This document shows positions 21,201 through 23,263 of a stretch of DNA of 23,263 nt, piece by piece. The number at the start of each line of letters is the position of its first letter. Within the stretch, counting starts at the first letter, position 1. The stretch is from Thermoplasmata archaeon (GTDB taxonomy: Archaea > Thermoplasmatota > Thermoplasmata > Thermoplasmatales > Thermoplasmataceae), in contig JAJZXT010000112.1 of assembly GCA_021806355.1 (NCBI GenBank), positions 1-23,263 of the forward strand, read 5' to 3'. Position numbers and translations under genes: made by a program. A model generated the notes under the pieces. That model did not search any database. It was not told the origin of the DNA and was given only the letters and a program-made list of their open reading frames with translations.

Positions 21201-23263
21201 CTTTGCTTGAACACCTCGGTATTGGAAACGGACCTTCGCACGAGGTCTTCAAAATTGTCGGCGTTTACCATTGAAGGTATCTGCTTCAGGTCGATCTTCT
21301 GTTCATAGGTCAGCATGAAGCCATCATCGGTAACCGTGATTCTGGTATTGATTCCGTATCGGGTGGAAATAGCCATGGCATACGCTCTTGATAATGCGTC
21401 ATTAACCCTTCGGCCCAGTGGAACAAGGAAAAGTGCATTGTACAGGCCGTTTTCAAAATTCCCTTCTACCAGCAGGAAGTCATCGGTTGGAACCCCGAAT
21501 TTCTCCTGGCTCCTTATATAGGAAAGAATGCTTCTTGAACCGTTTCGGTCAACCCTGTAATTTTCCTCAAGATATTTTCTGGCATCAGCTTCGTTGCCCA
21601 ACATTCCCTGAATGTCTTTCCTGAATTTTCCTATGAGAACGCCAAGATCATAGCTTCTGGGGAGCATCTCTCCTGTCCATGAGGGTATCGTTGGCTTTAT
21701 TCCGGTGGCATCCCTCACAATGATCCTGTTTCCCCTTGCCTTTAGGAAGGCATACGTTCTTGCTCCAAGAACAAATATGTCACCGGGCTTCATTCTCTCG
21801 ACGAATTTATCACTCAGCTGCCCCAGGTTTCTCCCGGTCTGGTCGACAACCTTATAATCAGCCTCATCTGGAATTGTGCCAATATTCATGAAATAAATCA
21901 TTCTCGTGCTCTTCTTCTTTCCGAAAACCCTGGCCTCCTCGTCAAGCCATATCTTGGAATAGATGGTATTATCGGCAACCCTTCCTGAGAGATAATGGAG
22001 CACGTCCATATAATCCTCCATGGACAGGTTCCTGTAAGGGTATGCAGATCTTATAAGGGCATATGACTCATCAATCCCCCACGTTTTTTCAAGGCTGATT
22101 CCAATTATGGCCTGTGATAGAACGTCCAGAGCATTCTCCGGCACCTTGACCTTGTCTATTTCCTTCTCGTAGGCGGCACGTGTCAGGACTGCACATTCAA
22201 CCAGGTCGTCAAGATTGAACACAACGAATCTTCCCATGCTCAGTTCCCTTATGGAATGGCCTGAACGCCCTATCCTCTGCAAGCCCTTGGAAACAGACTT
22301 TGGGCTGCCAATCTGTACCACAAGATCAATGCTTCCAATATCAATGCCCAATTCCAGTGAAGTCGATGAAATTACGCATTTCAACTCTCCCTTCTTCAGC
22401 CTCTCCTCAACACCCAGACGGGTTTCCTTCCCAAGGGATGAATGATGCGCCTCTATACTCTCTATGCCCCTTGCCTTGAGCCTTACCGCCACGTGCTCCG
22501 TACCGCTTCTCGTATTGGTGAATATCAGGGTTGTCTTATGTTCCTCAATAAGCTTTGCAAGGATATCATACATTCTTTCGTTGGCAACTTCCGGGTTGGA
22601 TAATGTGAGGTCATCCACCGGGGTTATAGTGGTAAGATCAAGGTCTCTTTTTATATCAACGTCAATAATATTGCATTTTCGTGGCTTGCCTCCTTCCATT
22701 CCGCAGAGAAAGTTTGCAATCACGTCAAGGGGAGCCTGGGTAGCTGACAATCCAATTCTTACCAGATTCGGCGAAAGGATCTGGAGTCTTTCTAGATTCA
22801 GTGACAGCAATGTCCCTCTCTTTGACGAGGAAACCTCGTGAATTTCATCAACAATCACATATTTGACTGTTGAAAATTTCTCCCTGAATTTAGGGGCGGA
22901 AAGGGAAAGGGAAAGTGATTCGGGGGTTGTTATCAATATCTGTGGCGGTTTCCTGAGCATCTTCTGCCTGTCATTCTGCGTGGTATCCCCCGACCTGACC
23001 CCGACACGTATCTTGGTAAGGGAAATGCCTTCCTTCTCTGCCAGATCATAAATTTCCTGGAGAGGCTGCTTCAGGTTTCGGTCTATATCATTTGCCAGCG
23101 CCTTCAGGGGGCTTACGTACAGGCAATAAATATTATCCTGCAATTCACCTGCTCTTGCAAGCCCGAACAGTTCATTGATGATTGCAAGAAACCCGGTAAG
23201 CGTCTTGCCAGTACCCGTTGGACTGGAAACAAGGACATTTTCCTTGGCGTGTATAAGCGGAAT
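18260..23263 (-). CDS. Lhr-type superfamily 2 helicase, very long (5' end beyond the window)
   Basis: A DNA/RNA helicase of the Lhr family, linked in studied members to replication-coupled repair. The frame is open to the window edge (1667 codons), so the N-terminus with the Q motif is missing. Numbering from the edge: Walker A SPTGTGKT (14-21), motif Ia VSPLKAL, TPESLSL, DEIH (139-142), SAT (173-175), then the second RecA domain with STSLELGIDIG (about 300-310) and QRIGRSGH (about 329-336). The Lhr-core winged helix and barrel follow, with FRHCASRSMMVLRRYKG and FPVITETYREIMNDMMDV as family marks, ending near residue 840. The last roughly 830 residues are an extension with several winged-helix-like repeats (for example IGTMGPMTFDEIS and MFGPVSIRELSQFFW), like the C-terminal half of E. 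coli Lhr. All motor motifs are intact. Confidence 0.93.
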   Translation of the reverse strand: MPLIHAKENVLVSSPTGTGKTLTGFLAIINELFGLARAGELQDNIYCLYVSPLKALANDIDRNLKQPLQEIYDLAEKEGISLTKIRVGVRSGDTTQNDRQKMLRKPPQILITTPESLSLSLSAPKFREKFSTVKYVIVDEIHEVSSSKRGTLLSLNLERLQILSPNLVRIGLSATQAPLDVIANFLCGMEGGKPRKCNIIDVDIKRDLDLTTITPVDDLTLSNPEVANERMYDILAKLIEEHKTTLIFTNTRSGTEHVAVRLKARGIESIEAHHSSLGKETRLGVEERLKKGELKCVISSTSLELGIDIGSIDLVVQIGSPKSVSKGLQRIGRSGHSIRELSMGRFVVFNLDDLVECAVLTRAAYEKEIDKVKVPENALDVLSQAIIGISLEKTWGIDESYALIRSAYPYRNLSMEDYMDVLHYLSGRVADNTIYSKIWLDEEARVFGKKKSTRMIYFMNIGTIPDEADYKVVDQTGRNLGQLSDKFVERMKPGDIFVLGARTYAFLKARGNRIIVRDATGIKPTIPSWTGEMLPRSYDLGVLIGKFRKDIQGMLGNEADARKYLEENYRVDRNGSRSILSYIRSQEKFGVPTDDFLLVEGNFENGLYNALFLVPLGRRVNDALSRAYAMAISTRYGINTRITVTDDGFMLTYEQKIDLKQIPSMVNADNFEDLVRRSVSNTEVFKQRFRHCASRSMMVLRRYKGHEISVVRQQLRSEKVLRALEELPGFPVITETYREIMNDMMDVPLAKKYVSEVIEKRRYKLNDYSNESSPFSLSLILAGVSDIVMMEDRARLLRELQSRIVDKIYSNERKDFIIRDPRLVENFFASKVPRVENYEDFIKFSKYFPYFDVMRNRFNSPYPYGKGEMLKFAERAIMEGKIISVHIRSTFWTTPEKYPAFRNLFSAGKNPSPDESDILDLCTDRTFKELKEVSGVPEDRLRGILLNLESSYLIQRSLKDGNQTYEKNKGEFKNGYTFRNLLIDFIGTMGPMTFDEISVKLPCDQDMLRKELEELVSGEILQKDYITPVFAEQYIVKGDLASLLSVKEEDPKKNRIAKLSCPVENLDQYLERYGFFADLSWVKARTAHLKESDVDEYIENGKILAGRFFRHRNTWISREFASTLRTLRKRELNPTELKILEFLKYGPATISGIASAMGEEVPVIKENIRNLEFLVEVGSRNGMVYGITHGEEISRHESVKKMVSMFGPVSIRELSQFFWIDISHEDFREIKSTYYDGSIYYGEDIPKTPQKIIVSANDLITIYTGKQYVEDSGINALFYDEGNLCVSMSMEQFKATLWIDSIVIDRKEYISSFIETLKRHGERNGIVDVIMLDFPEDMKEVLARSGFNLSGRNAIFGSGQFLDLISGDLLNLSLNHYSSYRNVNRSVLEKINHAFLGFRDSIEAHYSGIKENELENYYLSDLIYNFNGPFSISAKGTPEIISIFRTIRKVPLDGNRPKILKVIMEDPADEKEISQLTGIDQSHVREAVKYLFSKCIIAKDHNGNLRFIVERYEKAECVRIILREVISALGYISRDIYEKVTDDPDLEIFSHEIASMVKSGVLRKTFIKDSREPYFFSSKADMKPGQPSGRMRILSQKDFLYLCFKDFIKSNLGGTKTFLVEKNGVITGAVSFRKLGRNFEIKNIIGEEISSDEIKRELSILGYSTSF

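Noticed and set aside
18285..23051. Several plus-strand open frames opposite the helicase gene
   Set aside because: All are shadows of one intact helicase reading frame with full motor motifs.

Overview
The window looks like a chromosomal segment from an archaeon, most likely of the Thermoplasmatales / Thermoplasmata type. The grounds are: TATA-like boxes 24-31 bases ahead of start codons with little or no leader; frequent TTG and GTG starts; AGA/AGG arginine and ATA isoleucine codon preference; an archaeal indolepyruvate:ferredoxin oxidoreductase; an Lhr-type helicase; a PdxS-type vitamin B6 enzyme; and exported proteins rich in N-glycosylation sequons. The lineage is inferred from style and gene content, not from a marker gene. 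No rRNA, tRNA, CRISPR array or intact insertion sequence was seen.

Layout. 1-990: AT-rich and partly decayed, with an orphan HEPN-domain gene between non-coding or eroded coding sequence. 991-1833 (+): aldose-1-epimerase-like gene with an unusual start region. 1850-6819 (-): a metabolic block read iorA, iorB, a LysE-type exporter, then pdxS from its own promoter, then a DUF92 membrane protein. 6886-8043 (-): polytopic membrane protein of unknown function, with a possible 50-residue gene on the other strand behind it. 8292-10538 (-): a tightly overlapping PadR regulator, ABC ATPase and ABC-2 permease operon. 10748-11443 (+): exported protein of unknown function. 11432-12781 (-): ThiF/MoeB-like E1 enzyme and HAD phosphatase pair. 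13010-14026 (+): zinc-type medium-chain dehydrogenase resembling archaeal acryloyl-CoA reductase. 14027-16150: an AT-rich accessory patch with a HerA-like gene fragment, a two-gene unit for a repeat-bearing surface protein plus a small membrane protein, and a 52-residue HicB-like gene. 16196-17365 (+): large exported, C-terminally anchored protein. 17390-18165 (-): membrane protein plus winged-helix regulator pair. 18260 to the right edge (-): a very long Lhr-type helicase whose start lies outside the window.

How the genes work together. The iorAB genes oxidise aryl-pyruvates from aromatic amino acid transamination to aryl-acetyl-CoA with reduction of ferredoxin. The adjacent exporter and PLP synthase fit amino-acid overflow and cofactor supply for transaminases, though that link is inferred from position only. 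PadR-ABC is a classic self-regulated efflux operon. The most unusual point is the surface-protein gene at 14574-15818: a well-formed signal-peptide start region lies upstream of the first in-frame ATG but is separated from its ATGs by a frame break inside a short GA-repeat tract, a possible on/off switch or a recent lesion.
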